Positions 43,139 to 51,691 of a stretch of DNA of 64,000 bases are shown here, piece by piece. The stretch spans positions 186,001 through 250,000 of the forward strand of contig CAWDLR010000002.1 in NCBI GenBank assembly GCA_963803125.1, read 5' to 3'. The stretch's first letter is position 1. Every line of letters starts with the position of its first letter. The position numbers and the translations under genes were made by a program. A model generated the notes under the pieces. It ran no database searches. It worked only from the letters and a program-made list of their open reading frames with translations, and was not told the DNA's origin. Source of the stretch: G963675935 sp963803125. GTDB lineage: Bacteria; Planctomycetota; Planctomycetia; Pirellulales; Thermoguttaceae.

Positions 43139-43695
43139 ACCGACTGCACCGCCGGGGCCTCGCGCTCGGAGGCGTCTTCGATCTCGAAGAACTCCCGCGG
43201 CGGGAAATTGAAGGCGCCGGCGACGAGATTCGACGGAAACACCTGCCGACGGTTCTCATAATCGCGGACGTTGGCGTTGTAGAAGCGCCGCGAGCGCTGG
43301 ATGCGGTCCTCGGTGTTGGCAAGCTCCGTCTGCAAGGCCAAGAAGTTCTGGTTCGCCTTCAGGTCGGGGTAGCTCTCGGCCACCGCCAGCAGTTGCCGCA
43401 GGCCGCGGATCAACTGGTTCTCGTCGCGGGCCTGCGAGGCGGGCGAACCGTTGTTGGCCATCGCCGCGGCGCGGGCCTGGCTCACCCCCTCGAGCACTTC
43501 CCGCTCGTGCTTTGCGTAGCCCTGCACGGTGCGGACAAGATTCGGAATCAGGTCGTAGCGGCGCTTCAACTCCGCGTCGATGTCCGCCCACGCCTCGTCG
43601 CAGTGGTTCCGCGCCTGAACCAGCGAGTTGTAGATCAGGGCCAAGATCAGGAGCGCCAGCACGGGAATCGCCGACAGAACAACTGCGAAGATCAT
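43135..43695 (-). CDS. lemA: LemA family protein
   Basis: 186 residues with one N-terminal helix (VVLSAIPVLALLILALIYNS) and the LemA helical bundle: YNSLVQARNHCDEAWADIDA, LKRRYDLIPNLVRTVQGYAK HE, LRQLLAVAESYPDLKANQNF and ENRRQVFPSNLVAGAFNFPP. LemA proteins face the periplasm or the membrane surface and have no clear enzymatic role. ATG overlaps the stop of the upstream gene by four bases. Confidence 0.95.
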   Translation of the reverse strand: MIFAVVLSAIPVLALLILALIYNSLVQARNHCDEAWADIDAELKRRYDLIPNLVRTVQGYAKHEREVLEGVSQARAAAMANNGSPASQARDENQLIRGLRQLLAVAESYPDLKANQNFLALQTELANTEDRIQRSRRFYNANVRDYENRRQVFPSNLVAGAFNFPPREFFEIEDASEREAPAVQSV

Positions 43696-44366
43696 TGAGC
43701 GGTTCCTTGTAGCTCTTGCACCAACGACGCCGGCAGACGGCGGAGAATCCCCTCTAATACTTCAATGGCCGCGTCAAGGTCACGGGGTTGGACCAAGTTC
43801 TCGCGATAGGCGAGGATCTGGCAAACCTGCATTTCGATAATGAACTTCGGCGAATCGAGCAGGAACTCCATCGTGCTCTGCGGCAGCACGTCGAAGGCCC
43901 AGCGGCGATCGGGCGAGGTGACGTGAAACTCCCGGTTGAACTCCGCGGACTCGAACTCGATGCGCTGTAGCCCGACCAGCGCCCCGACGCGGTCAAAAAC
44001 CGTCTGGTGCCGGATCCACAGCGGCCGAAGCGGCAGGTTCGTGGTCACGATAACGCCCGAAAACAGGTGAGTGCTCTCGTCCTTGCCGCTCCCGGTCGTG
44101 TAATGGTAGTCGAAGGCGCAGACTTTCTGGCCGCCGATTTGCCCATGTGCGACGTTGTCGGCGTAGCGATCGTGTCCTTGGTTGAAGCAGTCGAAGAAGG
44201 AGTAGCGATCGGAGAACCCGCCGTCGCGATGCGGCGAGAACTCGAAGCCGCGCGCCGCCGCCCATGCCGCCAGCGCCTTCCTCCGCCGCACCGCTCCCAC
44301 CAGCGCGACGATGAAAATGGCCAGGGCAACCGCGGCGAATAGAATGAAGATGAATGCGGGGTTCAC
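43692..44366 (-). CDS. Membrane-anchored hypothetical protein coupled to LemA
   Basis: 224 residues from the GTG at 44366 (an ATG at 44399 would add 11). One N-terminal helix (AFIFILFAAVALAIFIVALV G), then a cytosolic or periplasmic domain: AWAAARGFEFSPHRDGGFSD RY, VAHGQIGGQKVCAFDYHYTT G and LRPLWIRHQTVFDRVGALVG. The pattern recalls DUF3137-like or galanin-type LemA partners, not certain. Four-base overlap with lemA. Confidence 0.65.
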   Translation of the reverse strand: MNPAFIFILFAAVALAIFIVALVGAVRRRKALAAWAAARGFEFSPHRDGGFSDRYSFFDCFNQGHDRYADNVAHGQIGGQKVCAFDYHYTTGSGKDESTHLFSGVIVTTNLPLRPLWIRHQTVFDRVGALVGLQRIEFESAEFNREFHVTSPDRRWAFDVLPQSTMEFLLDSPKFIIEMQVCQILAYRENLVQPRDLDAAIEVLEGILRRLPASLVQELQGTAQ

Positions 44367-44469
44367 TTGGGATGTCTCTCTTCGGTTGCACACGCCCATT
44401 GTCGCGCAGCTGCGGCGGGTTGTCAATGTCGCGTTGCCTCGCATCTGCTCAGAGGTTATTCGGCAAGCG

Positions 44470-45696
44470 TCAGTGGATATTTGGTTTGCACTTGATGACC
44501 TGCGCGATCATCCAGCCAACGACGAGCAGGCCGACGACGAAAACGATCAGGAACATCGCCAGCGGACTCCATTGGACGTCGGTCGGCTGGGCCGAGACGT
44601 CGAGGAAGGGCTTGAGGTTGATGTTCTGCACGATCTGGCGGCTGACGGCGTTGACGGCCAGGACGCCGAATTGAGAGAAGGCGATCGCCGCTACAGTCGC
44701 CCGCTTTGCCGAACAGAGACCGGCGGTCATCATCAGCAGCCAAGGCAACCCGGGGGCGACGGCGGTAGCGACCGTCAATAGGACCATCGGCCATTGAAAC
44801 ATGGTGTCGCGGAGATTGGTGGGCCAGGCGTGGAAGACGTACCACCACCCCGCGGCCGCGGCCCAGAGCATTCCGACCGTGTAGAGCCGCCGGGCGAATC
44901 GCCACGCCCAGCGCTGGTAGGCCTCATCGGTCGTGCCGCGGGTGAGGAAAACCGCATCGACCAGCACCCAAACCGCCGTAGTGCCCAGCGCCAGCCCGAA
45001 CATCAGCAGCCAGCGGGGCAGAAAGATCGGATCGCCGACGTTCAAGGCCGTGCCCGTCGCCGCGGCGGCGGTGCTGTGGGCATTCCACAGATCAAGCCAA
45101 CGCCGCACGTGCTCCATCAGGCTCAGGCCGTTGGCGAAGATGAAGCCGATCGAGATAAAGAGGATCGCCGCGATCCAGCCGGCCGCCCTGCGCCAGGGGG
45201 CGAGCGCCGCCATCGGAGATCTCTCGCGATCTCCCAAAGCCCCCCCATTGCTATGAGGGGGCGTTTCTCCGCGGCGCGAGTTCGCTCGAAGCGGCAAGGC
45301 GGTCGTCACGGTGCGAAGTCCCAGTGCGTAGGCATAAACGCCGTAATAGGCCGGGATCAGCAGCACGATGATGCCCAACCAGAAGCAGGCCATCAGGATC
45401 GTGGCCGGATAGAAGACCTTGTAGTAAGCCAGTTGCACGAACAAGAGCGGGACGATGCCGAAGTTGATGCCGAAGGCGACGATGATCGGCATCTGTTGCA
45501 GCAGCCGGCCGGCGAAACGTCGCCCCGGTTCGCTGCCGCGGAGATGCAGCAGCAGCGCGATCAATAGGCCGGCGTACCAGAGGTTCATCGGCACCATGTG
45601 CAAGGTGAAGCCGAGGGCCTTGAAGAACTGCACGAACCAGATCGGGGCGGGCATTCCGGCTTGCGTCGGGTCGATGAGCATCTTCGGATCGATCAT
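44470..45696 (-). CDS. Membrane subunit paired with bd-like oxidase, with repeat insert
   Basis: 408 residues, about eight hydrophobic helices (for example VPMNLWYAGLLIALLLHL, ATILMACFWLGIIVLLIPA, AGWIAAILFISIGFIFANGL). It begins four bases inside the upstream oxidase gene (ATGA overlap), so they are made together. About 30 residues after AYALGLRTVTTALP (NSRRGETPPHSNGGALGDRE) come from a family C palindrome at 45239-45262. Similar helix content to CydA-type subunits, but no clear family motif; might be a CydA' or CydB substitute. Confidence 0.6.
   Translation of the reverse strand: MIDPKMLIDPTQAGMPAPIWFVQFFKALGFTLHMVPMNLWYAGLLIALLLHLRGSEPGRRFAGRLLQQMPIIVAFGINFGIVPLLFVQLAYYKVFYPATILMACFWLGIIVLLIPAYYGVYAYALGLRTVTTALPLRANSRRGETPPHSNGGALGDRERSPMAALAPWRRAAGWIAAILFISIGFIFANGLSLMEHVRRWLDLWNAHSTAAAATGTALNVGDPIFLPRWLLMFGLALGTTAVWVLVDAVFLTRGTTDEAYQRWAWRFARRLYTVGMLWAAAAGWWYVFHAWPTNLRDTMFQWPMVLLTVATAVAPGLPWLLMMTAGLCSAKRATVAAIAFSQFGVLAVNAVSRQIVQNINLKPFLDVSAQPTDVQWSPLAMFLIVFVVGLLVVGWMIAQVIKCKPNIH
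45239..45262. repeat. Palindromic repeat family C, copy 4 (in oxidase partner gene)
   Basis: GCCCCCCCATTGCTATGAGG and onward forms an imperfect palindrome, followed by GCGTTTCTCCGCGGCGCGAG exactly as at 12236-12253. Open in frame with the surrounding gene. Confidence 0.85.
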
Positions 45697-47333
45697 GGCG
45701 CACCTCCTTCATAGGTCGGGGACTGGCTCATTTTTCGACCCATCTTGGGTCGAAAAATGTGCCTGTCCCCTTCCGCCGCGAGGGGGACAGTCCCATTTTC
45801 GCGGACTGCGCCGCGAAAATCGGGACAGTCCCCGCTGGCGGCGTTGTCTGCCCAGGGACGCTTGCCCGGCGGCTGCCGCGGGCTGATCCTCATGAGGTAA
45901 TCGGTCAGCATTTCCGCCTCCTCATCCGTGCCGCACCAGGGGGGCATGAAGTAGATTTCGTCGAGATGTTTAATGCGGTCGAGGATCGCGCTTCGCGGCC
46001 GGCCCTGCAAGAGCGGCCCGAGGGCGGAATAGCCGACTCGACCGGCGTGGCAGTCGTTGCAGTGATAAAGGAATAGCACTCTGCCCAAGACTTCGCGGTC
46101 GAGAGAGGGCAGCTTGCGCAGGCGCTGGTCCTCGATGCTCCCCGCGTGCGCCAGCGACGTGCCGTGGGCGATTTGTGGGCCGCCGGGCAACTGTGGCTCC
46201 GCGACTGCACCCTTTTTCAACGGGCTGTCAGAATCGTGGCCCGCCAACGAGCGGTCGCCGACGACCTGGGGATAATTCTGTTGCACGTAGGTTTTGGTCC
46301 ATGCGCCCCCTTCGAGATAGCCGCGGCTTCGCAGTTTCGGCACTTGGCTGGGGAAGACGTGGTTGCCCAGCACCACGCCGTCGACGACGAACGGCTTTCG
46401 CACGGCCTCGCGGATGAACTCGCCGGTGGCGAAGGCGGCGATGCCGAACAGACACAACGAGCCGGCGAAGCCCGGCGAAAGCCAGCCGGGATTGCGATAG
46501 GGCCCCACGTAAAGCAGCACGAAGACCACCGCGGTCAGCGCGAAGATCAACGCCATCAGCACGTTGAGCACCGCCGCCGAGGCGAGCGTCGCCGCGGCCG
46601 TATCCGGCAGCAAGGCGTACCAGCCGATGCCGCCGATGGTGACCAGGATCGCCCCGAGCATCGCCGGCCGCGCCGAACGCGACGCGATCATGTCGCGCAG
46701 CCGCGCGTTGCGCGCCTTCAGCGAGGCGTGCAAGTAGACGTAGAGCGAGCTTAATAGCAGCGCCCCGCCGGTTCGGGCGATCGTCTGCGGCAGGAACTGC
46801 GGATTAAAAAACGCCGCCCAGAAATTGTGCGATTCGCGCTGAAACGCCCAATTGCCCGAGTTGAGCATGAAGGCCGTGATGCCGGTTATCAGCACCAGGC
46901 TGATCCAGGCGGCCAGCGCGTAGATCCGGCCGATGAGCACATGGGTTTTTTCGGGCAGCCGATCCCAGTAGTAGAGGAAGATGAAGGCCGAGACCAGCTC
47001 GAGCACGAAGAAGACCCATTCGGTGGCCCAGCCGAAGACGAAGGTGCGGATGAGCACTTCCGTGGCCAGCGGCGAGCTGAGCCCGATCGTCCACCAGATG
47101 CCCACCCCCGTGATCGCCCCGAAAACCACAGTCAGCAGGACGAAGAAACGGGCGTGGCCGCGGAGGTAACTGAGGTACTCGCCGTCGCGGCTGCGGCGGG
47201 CATAGCCGACCTCGACAGCCAGGAACAGCCCGCCGCCGACAGCGTAGTGGGACACGAGAACGTGTACCACCGAAATCACGGCGATCAGCATCGGCGCCGT
47301 AATGTATGGGACATACCACCAGGGATAGTGCAT
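45693..47333 (-). CDS. Cytochrome bd-like oxidase subunit I fused to cytochrome c domain
   Basis: 546 residues. The N-terminal part has about nine helices with a CydA-like start (VVHVLVSHYAVGGGLFLAVE V, first heme His region), EVLIRTFVFGWATEWVFFVL E and NFWAAFFNPQFLPQTIARTG. After about residue 330 comes a periplasmic segment and a c-type domain with CNDCHAG (CxxCH) and MPPWCGTDEEAEMLTDYLMR I (axial Met). It lacks the full quinol (Q-loop) motif that I can recognise, so electrons may come from cytochrome c. The last 45 residues are translated from inverted repeats at 45719-45836. Related to bd-superfamily members with heme c reported in comparative work. Confidence 0.75.
   Translation of the reverse strand: MHYPWWYVPYITAPMLIAVISVVHVLVSHYAVGGGLFLAVEVGYARRSRDGEYLSYLRGHARFFVLLTVVFGAITGVGIWWTIGLSSPLATEVLIRTFVFGWATEWVFFVLELVSAFIFLYYWDRLPEKTHVLIGRIYALAAWISLVLITGITAFMLNSGNWAFQRESHNFWAAFFNPQFLPQTIARTGGALLLSSLYVYLHASLKARNARLRDMIASRSARPAMLGAILVTIGGIGWYALLPDTAAATLASAAVLNVLMALIFALTAVVFVLLYVGPYRNPGWLSPGFAGSLCLFGIAAFATGEFIREAVRKPFVVDGVVLGNHVFPSQVPKLRSRGYLEGGAWTKTYVQQNYPQVVGDRSLAGHDSDSPLKKGAVAEPQLPGGPQIAHGTSLAHAGSIEDQRLRKLPSLDREVLGRVLFLYHCNDCHAGRVGYSALGPLLQGRPRSAILDRIKHLDEIYFMPPWCGTDEEAEMLTDYLMRISPRQPPGKRPWADNAASGDCPDFRGAVRENGTVPLAAEGDRHIFRPKMGRKMSQSPTYEGGAP
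45719..45836. repeat. Paired hairpins of GGGGACAGTCCC type at the 3' end of the oxidase gene
   Basis: GGGGACTGGCTCATTTTTCG and CGAAAAATGTGCCTGTCCCC form one stem; GGGGGACAGTCCCATTTTCG and CGAAAATCGGGACAGTCCCC form a second. They lie within the reading frame and give the C-terminal tail. Related to repeat B in sequence type only. Confidence 0.85.
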
Positions 47334-47455
47334 GGCCGCTGAACTCCTGAATCAGGGTTTGACATCCCAGCAACCATACCATTGCCGGCGAGTTTTCGGA
47401 AGCGGGATTGGGATAAGGGCCAATCAGTTATTCAAGTTGGGTAACGATGTTTGAC

Positions 47456-47510
47456 GTGGCACGGGCATCCTGCCCGTGTTTTTCGGCCACGGGCAGGATG
47501 CCCGTGCCAC
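47456..47510. repeat. Palindromic repeat J upstream of the Nramp gene
   Basis: GTGGCACGGGCATCCTGCCC G pairs with CGGGCAGGATGCCCGTGCCA C around TTTTTCGGC. Lies in the divergent intergenic space between the oxidase and mntH-like genes. The 145 bases after it, up to the GTG at 47654, show no repeat. Confidence 0.9.
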
Positions 47511-47653
47511 ATAGATTGGAAAACTGATCGGCCCTGGGGATGAGCGCCCGGTTGGACGGGCGGCGGTTGTCGGCTATAGTAAAGTCGAATTGGTGCGCCG
47601 ACGTCGGAAAACAGGGGGGTGATAAGCCAATCTCGGCCACAGGAGGCTACCCA

Positions 47654-49084
47654 GTGAAACGGGCCGATTCCGGCAAAACGACGGGAACGAGCGAAGTCCG
47701 CCCTGGCGAGCATGTCTCGCTGGAGGGGGTGCATGGCAGCGTCCCCTTGCCCGCCCCGCACGCCGGTTTCTGGCGGCAGATTCGCGCTTTTGTCGGGCCC
47801 GCCATGCTGGTGAGCGTCGGCTACATGGACCCCGGCAACTGGGGAACCGACCTGCAAGCCGGCGCCCAATTCCGCTACGGCCTTTTGTGGGTGGTCGGCT
47901 TGGCCAGCCTGATGGCCATGTTTCTGCAAGTAATTTCGGCAAGGCTGGGGGTGGTGACGGGCAAGGATCTCGCCCAGTGCTGCCGCGATTGGTATCCGCG
48001 CTGGACGCGCTGGCCGAACTGGCTGTTGGGAGAGGTCGCCATCGGCGCCTGCGACCTGGCCGAAGTGCTCGGCAGCGCCGTCGCCCTGAATCTGCTGTTC
48101 CACATCCCGCTATTCTGGGCGATCTTGATAACCGCGCTGGACGTGCTGCTGCTGTTGGCGTTGCAACGCTTCGGAATGCGGACGATCGAAGCGGTGGTGG
48201 CCCTGTTCGTGGCGACCATCGCCGTCTGCTTCTTCATCGAGATCTTCGTGCTCCCCCAGACCCAGCCGAGCTTCGCCGAGATGGGCAAGGCGCTCTTCTC
48301 TCCCAGCTTTCGCAACGCGGAAATGGTCGTCGTAGCCATCGGCATCATCGGGGCAACGGTGATGCCGCACAATTTGTACTTGCACTCGGCCCTGGTGCAA
48401 ACCCGCAAACTGGAGCGCGACGACCGATCGGTGCGGCGGGCCCTGCGATTCAACACCCTCGACTCGGCCGTGGCCCTGACCATCGCCTTCTTCATCAACG
48501 CCGCGATCCTGGTGTTGGCGGCAATGGTGTTCTACGGACCGTTGCACACACCCAAAGCCCTTGCCGACGGCTTCGCGGTGGTCGCCGGGAGCAAGCTCAA
48601 CGCGGACAGCGACTGGATCCGCATGGCCTACCTGACGCTCGCTCCGCTGTTGGGCACGGTGGCGGCGAGCACCCTGTTTGCCGTGGCCCTGCTGGCCAGC
48701 GGCCAGAGCAGCACGATTACCGGCACGCTGGCCGGGCAGGTGGTGATGGAGGGCTTCATGCGCTGGCGGTTGGCCCCCTGGATGCGGCGGCTGATTACCC
48801 GCACCCTGGCGATCCTGCCGGCAATCGTCATTGTGGGCCTGCGCGGCGACGGCAGCGTCAACGACCTGTTGGTGCTCAGCCAGGTCGTGCTCGCTCTGCA
48901 ACTTCCCTTCGCCATGTTTCCACTGCTGCACTTCACCTCTTCGCGAAAACGGATGGGAATGTGGAAAAACGGCTGGTTCCTGTTGGCGGTCGGCTGGGGC
49001 AGCGCGGCGTTGATTACGGTGATGGACCTGTATGGCCTGCCCGATGCGTTTCGCGACGCCTGGAAGGTCATTGTCGGCGGATAA
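47654..49084 (+). CDS. mntH: Nramp-family divalent metal transporter
   Basis: 476 residues, about eleven helices. Proton-coupled import of Mn2+ or Fe2+. Signature residues: GYMDPGNWGTDLQAGAQFRY (DPGN metal site in helix 1) and IGIIGATVMPHNLYLHSALV (MPHN in helix 6). LASGQSSTITGTLAGQVVME GF fits helix 9 region. The GTG start at 47654 has AGGAGG seven bases upstream; the longer open frame is unlikely. A UspA gene follows 39 bases later. No metal riboswitch could be confirmed upstream. Confidence 0.93.
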   Translation: MKRADSGKTTGTSEVRPGEHVSLEGVHGSVPLPAPHAGFWRQIRAFVGPAMLVSVGYMDPGNWGTDLQAGAQFRYGLLWVVGLASLMAMFLQVISARLGVVTGKDLAQCCRDWYPRWTRWPNWLLGEVAIGACDLAEVLGSAVALNLLFHIPLFWAILITALDVLLLLALQRFGMRTIEAVVALFVATIAVCFFIEIFVLPQTQPSFAEMGKALFSPSFRNAEMVVVAIGIIGATVMPHNLYLHSALVQTRKLERDDRSVRRALRFNTLDSAVALTIAFFINAAILVLAAMVFYGPLHTPKALADGFAVVAGSKLNADSDWIRMAYLTLAPLLGTVAASTLFAVALLASGQSSTITGTLAGQVVMEGFMRWRLAPWMRRLITRTLAILPAIVIVGLRGDGSVNDLLVLSQVVLALQLPFAMFPLLHFTSSRKRMGMWKNGWFLLAVGWGSAALITVMDLYGLPDAFRDAWKVIVGG

Positions 49085-49123
49085 TCGCAAAGGCGGACGA
49101 GTTTTTCATGGTGGGAGGCAGTG

Positions 49124-49540
49124 ATGTACAAAAAGATTCTCATGCCCCTGGACGGCACGGCGACGGATCGGGTGATTATCGAGCACGTCAAGCAGCTCGC
49201 CGGGGTGCTGCGCAGCCACGTCGTGCTGTTCCACGTAGCCACGAGCGCCGCCGCCCAATGGCACGGCGCCGAAGCCGGCGGCGAAGAGGTGGAAAAGGGC
49301 CGCGCCTATCTGGACAAGATCAAACACGAGTTCGACGGCGCCGGCGTCTCCGCCGAAACCGAACTCGCCTACGGGGAACCGGTGCGGGAAATCGTCAAAC
49401 ACATCCAGGAAAAAGGCTGCGACCTGGTGGCGATGGGCACGCACGGACACCGCGGCGTGGCCGATCTGTTTCTGGGAAGCACCGCCAGCCCGGTCCAGCA
49501 CAGCGTCGACGTGCCCGTGCTGCTGCTCAGGGGAAAATGA
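49124..49540 (+). CDS. Universal stress protein UspA family
   Basis: 138 residues, single Usp domain: MYKKILMPLDGTATDRVIIE at the start, and the ATP-binding loop MGTHGHRGVADLFLGSTASP VQHS (GxxGx9GS) at about 105-128, ending with VPVLLLRGK. The first residues (ATG at 49124) follow GGGAGG by five bases. Probably co-transcribed with the Nramp transporter. Confidence 0.93.
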   Translation: MYKKILMPLDGTATDRVIIEHVKQLAGVLRSHVVLFHVATSAAAQWHGAEAGGEEVEKGRAYLDKIKHEFDGAGVSAETELAYGEPVREIVKHIQEKGCDLVAMGTHGHRGVADLFLGSTASPVQHSVDVPVLLLRGK

Positions 49541-49597
49541 GCCGGCGGTCCCGCTGTTATCTTATTGACGCCCGCGGAAATGGCCGATAGGCCTACT

Positions 49598-50626
49598 ATG
49601 CGCCCCACTTCCCTCCGCGTTGCCCTGTGTTTCTCCTGCTGGACAGCGGTTGCTTTCCTGGCGTTAACGGCCGTGGCAGCCAGTGCGGCCGATGACGACA
49701 ACTCGCTTCCTGCCAGCCAGCCAGCCGTCTGCCAGCGAGGCTCCCTGTTGCACAGATTGCTGACGTGGCCAAAGAAGGAAGACAAAAGCGAAAAAGCGGA
49801 AAAAAACGACAACGCAGAGGCGAAGGATCAGGGCAACAAGGAGAACGAGGGAGAGCAGAACGACAAGGAGAAGAAAGACGAGGAGGAAGAGAATAAGGAA
49901 GAACCCTTGGAGAGCGATCGCCCTGACTTTACCGACTCCAGCACCACGGTTGGATACCGGCGGCTGCAAATCGAGAGCGGCTACACCTTCACACAGGGCA
50001 TCGGCGGCGACCCGACTCACGACGCCCACGACCTGCCGGAGTTGCTCGTCCGCTACGGCCTCGCCGAGCGTCTGGAACTGCGCGTTGCCTGGGACGAGGG
50101 GATCGTGTTCGATCGCTACACGGATCGCAATTCCGGCCGCGTCGTGAGCCAATCCGGCAGCACCGACATGGACTTCGGCTTCAAGTATGCCATCAGCAAG
50201 CAGGACAAATGGCGTCCGCAGACGGCGGTGATCGTCTCCGTCTCCGCCCCCGTCGGCGCGACTTTCCTCAGCAGTTGGCAGGCCGATCCGCGGATCGACT
50301 ACCTTTACAGTTGGGAGTTTACCAAGAAGCTCTCGCTCAATTGCAGCACGGGCAACTGGTGGACGGCCGAATCGGGCGACCACTTCTCGCTCTTCTTTCA
50401 GTCCGCCTCGGTCGAGTACGAATTGACCGAGAAGCTGCACATGTTCAACGAATGGTTCGCCTTCTTCCGCCGCGATGCAGACGACAACCGCCCGCAACAC
50501 TATTACGACGCCGGCTTCACCTATCTGGTTACGCCGAACTTCCAGTTGGACTGGCGGGCGGGAGTCGGCCTGAGCCCGGCGGCGGACGGTTTCTTCACCG
50601 GCTGCGGCCTGACGATTCGCAAATAG
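49598..50626 (+). CDS. Outer-membrane transporter-like beta-barrel protein
   Basis: 342 residues. Signal peptide SCWTAVAFLALTAVAASA; then a Lys/Glu/Asn-rich low-complexity stretch (about 55-105; EKAEKNDNAEAKDQGNKEN); then a barrel with alternating strands: ESDRPDFTDSSTTVGYRRLQ IESGYTF, LPELLVRYGLAERLELRVAW and LDWRAGVGLSPAADGFFTG. This agrees with the MetA-pathway phenol-degradation-like outer-membrane family. Substrate unknown. Confidence 0.7.
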   Translation: MRPTSLRVALCFSCWTAVAFLALTAVAASAADDDNSLPASQPAVCQRGSLLHRLLTWPKKEDKSEKAEKNDNAEAKDQGNKENEGEQNDKEKKDEEEENKEEPLESDRPDFTDSSTTVGYRRLQIESGYTFTQGIGGDPTHDAHDLPELLVRYGLAERLELRVAWDEGIVFDRYTDRNSGRVVSQSGSTDMDFGFKYAISKQDKWRPQTAVIVSVSAPVGATFLSSWQADPRIDYLYSWEFTKKLSLNCSTGNWWTAESGDHFSLFFQSASVEYELTEKLHMFNEWFAFFRRDADDNRPQHYYDAGFTYLVTPNFQLDWRAGVGLSPAADGFFTGCGLTIRK

Positions 50627-50638
50627 GCAGCGCGTCAG

Positions 50639-50733
50639 GTGGGGCAGACATTCCTGTCTGCCCTGGGCAGGCAAGAATGCCTGCCCCACCACAATACAGA
50701 CCTGTCATCTCTTGATTTGGCGGACTGCTAGCG
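50639..50733. repeat. Palindromic repeat family A, copy 4
   Basis: GGTGGGGCAGACATTCCTG with its complement (50639-50690), followed by the outer right arm GACCTGTCATCTCTTGATTT GGCGGACTGCTAG. The left outer arm is missing. The right arm contains the stop codon of the minus-strand gene ending at 50728. Confidence 0.88.
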
Positions 50734-51471
50734 GATCGAGATCGCCCGGCCCAAAGGCCGCAAAATGTGCTCGGCCACGTGGTTGTCGATGGTCTCGTGG
50801 CACAACTGCCGCAGCCGATCGAGCGTCTCCACGAACGTCTTGTCGGGGTCGAGGCTGCCGTACTGCCGGGCGGTGACGTACACGCTCAGTTGCTCTTCGG
50901 GATACTCGCCGATGCGAACCTGGTAGGCGTTGGTGCGGGTTTCGATGCTGATGCGAAGCTGCTGGCGACACTCGGCATCGACCGCGATTGTCACCGAGGG
51001 CTCGTAGTTGATCACCGTCGCCCCGGGCACTTCCAGAATCGGCTCCATCGACGGCCCCACGCCGAGCACCTCGGCCATCAGTTGATTGTGGTTGCCGCGG
51101 TAGGTGAAATCGAAGCCGAACAACAGATCGAGCGCCTCGCAGTCCAACGGGCTGACCGAGAGCATGTAGGGGACCAACTCCAGGACCAGCTTATGCTGCT
51201 CCATCGCCGCATCAATGCTGTCCGGGTTGACCTGGCCCGAGCAGACCCGGCGAGGTTCGATCGTACACCAGCGATAGGCCCCCTGGTCTTTGTCCTCTTC
51301 GAGGATGAAATCGCCGCGCTCGCGGCAGTAGAAGTTGCGCATGGTGGGGTAGGTCTTCTGGATGCGCTCGAAAAAATGCAGCACCGTCTCCCGATTGGCC
51401 GGCAGTTCCATCTCCGTGCCGAGATTCATGTTGACGTAGAAGTCGTCGCAGAGGGACGCATAATGACTCAT
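50728..51471 (-). CDS. Hypothetical protein, YbjN/T3SS chaperone-like
   Basis: 247 residues, soluble, no signal peptide. The start at 51471 follows AAAGG. Visible segments: LHFFERIQKTYPTMRNFYCR ERGDFILEEDK, RVCSGQVNPDSIDAAMEQHK and VTIAVDAECRQQLRISIETR TNAYQVR. The alpha/beta two-layer pattern is like YbjN or type III chaperones; that is a weak guess. Conserved-looking, function unknown. Confidence 0.65.
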   Translation of the reverse strand: MSHYASLCDDFYVNMNLGTEMELPANRETVLHFFERIQKTYPTMRNFYCRERGDFILEEDKDQGAYRWCTIEPRRVCSGQVNPDSIDAAMEQHKLVLELVPYMLSVSPLDCEALDLLFGFDFTYRGNHNQLMAEVLGVGPSMEPILEVPGATVINYEPSVTIAVDAECRQQLRISIETRTNAYQVRIGEYPEEQLSVYVTARQYGSLDPDKTFVETLDRLRQLCHETIDNHVAEHILRPLGRAISIR

Positions 51472-51543
51472 GTTGGATAACCTTTCACCCCAAAGTATAG
51501 GGTTAGTCGCCACGGCCTGTCAAAGGCGTCCCGGTGACAATCC

Positions 51544-51634
51544 TCGTGCTCTCGTTCCCACGCTCTGCGTGGGAACGCACGCCTCGGATGGTCCAGGATT
51601 TATCGTTCCCACGCAGAGCGTGGGAACGAGGGTG
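51544..51634. repeat. Inverted repeat H (CGTTCCCACGCTCTGCGTGG)
   Basis: Two inverted copies of a palindrome CGTTCCCACGCTCTGCGTGG GAACG (51553-51577; 51604-51628) around CACGCCTCGGATGGTCCAGG. Such CGTTCCCACGC elements are widespread in bacterial genomes, from memory. It lies between divergent genes. Confidence 0.9.
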
Positions 51635-51691
51635 TTCGGGCTCTGCCAATCCTCCTGGTCAAAGGCGTCCCGGTCGCGGTAGAATAGGATT

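Noticed and set aside
47511..47653. Possible manganese (yybP-ykoY) riboswitch before the Nramp gene
   Set aside because: I could not find the conserved core elements with confidence; context alone is not enough.
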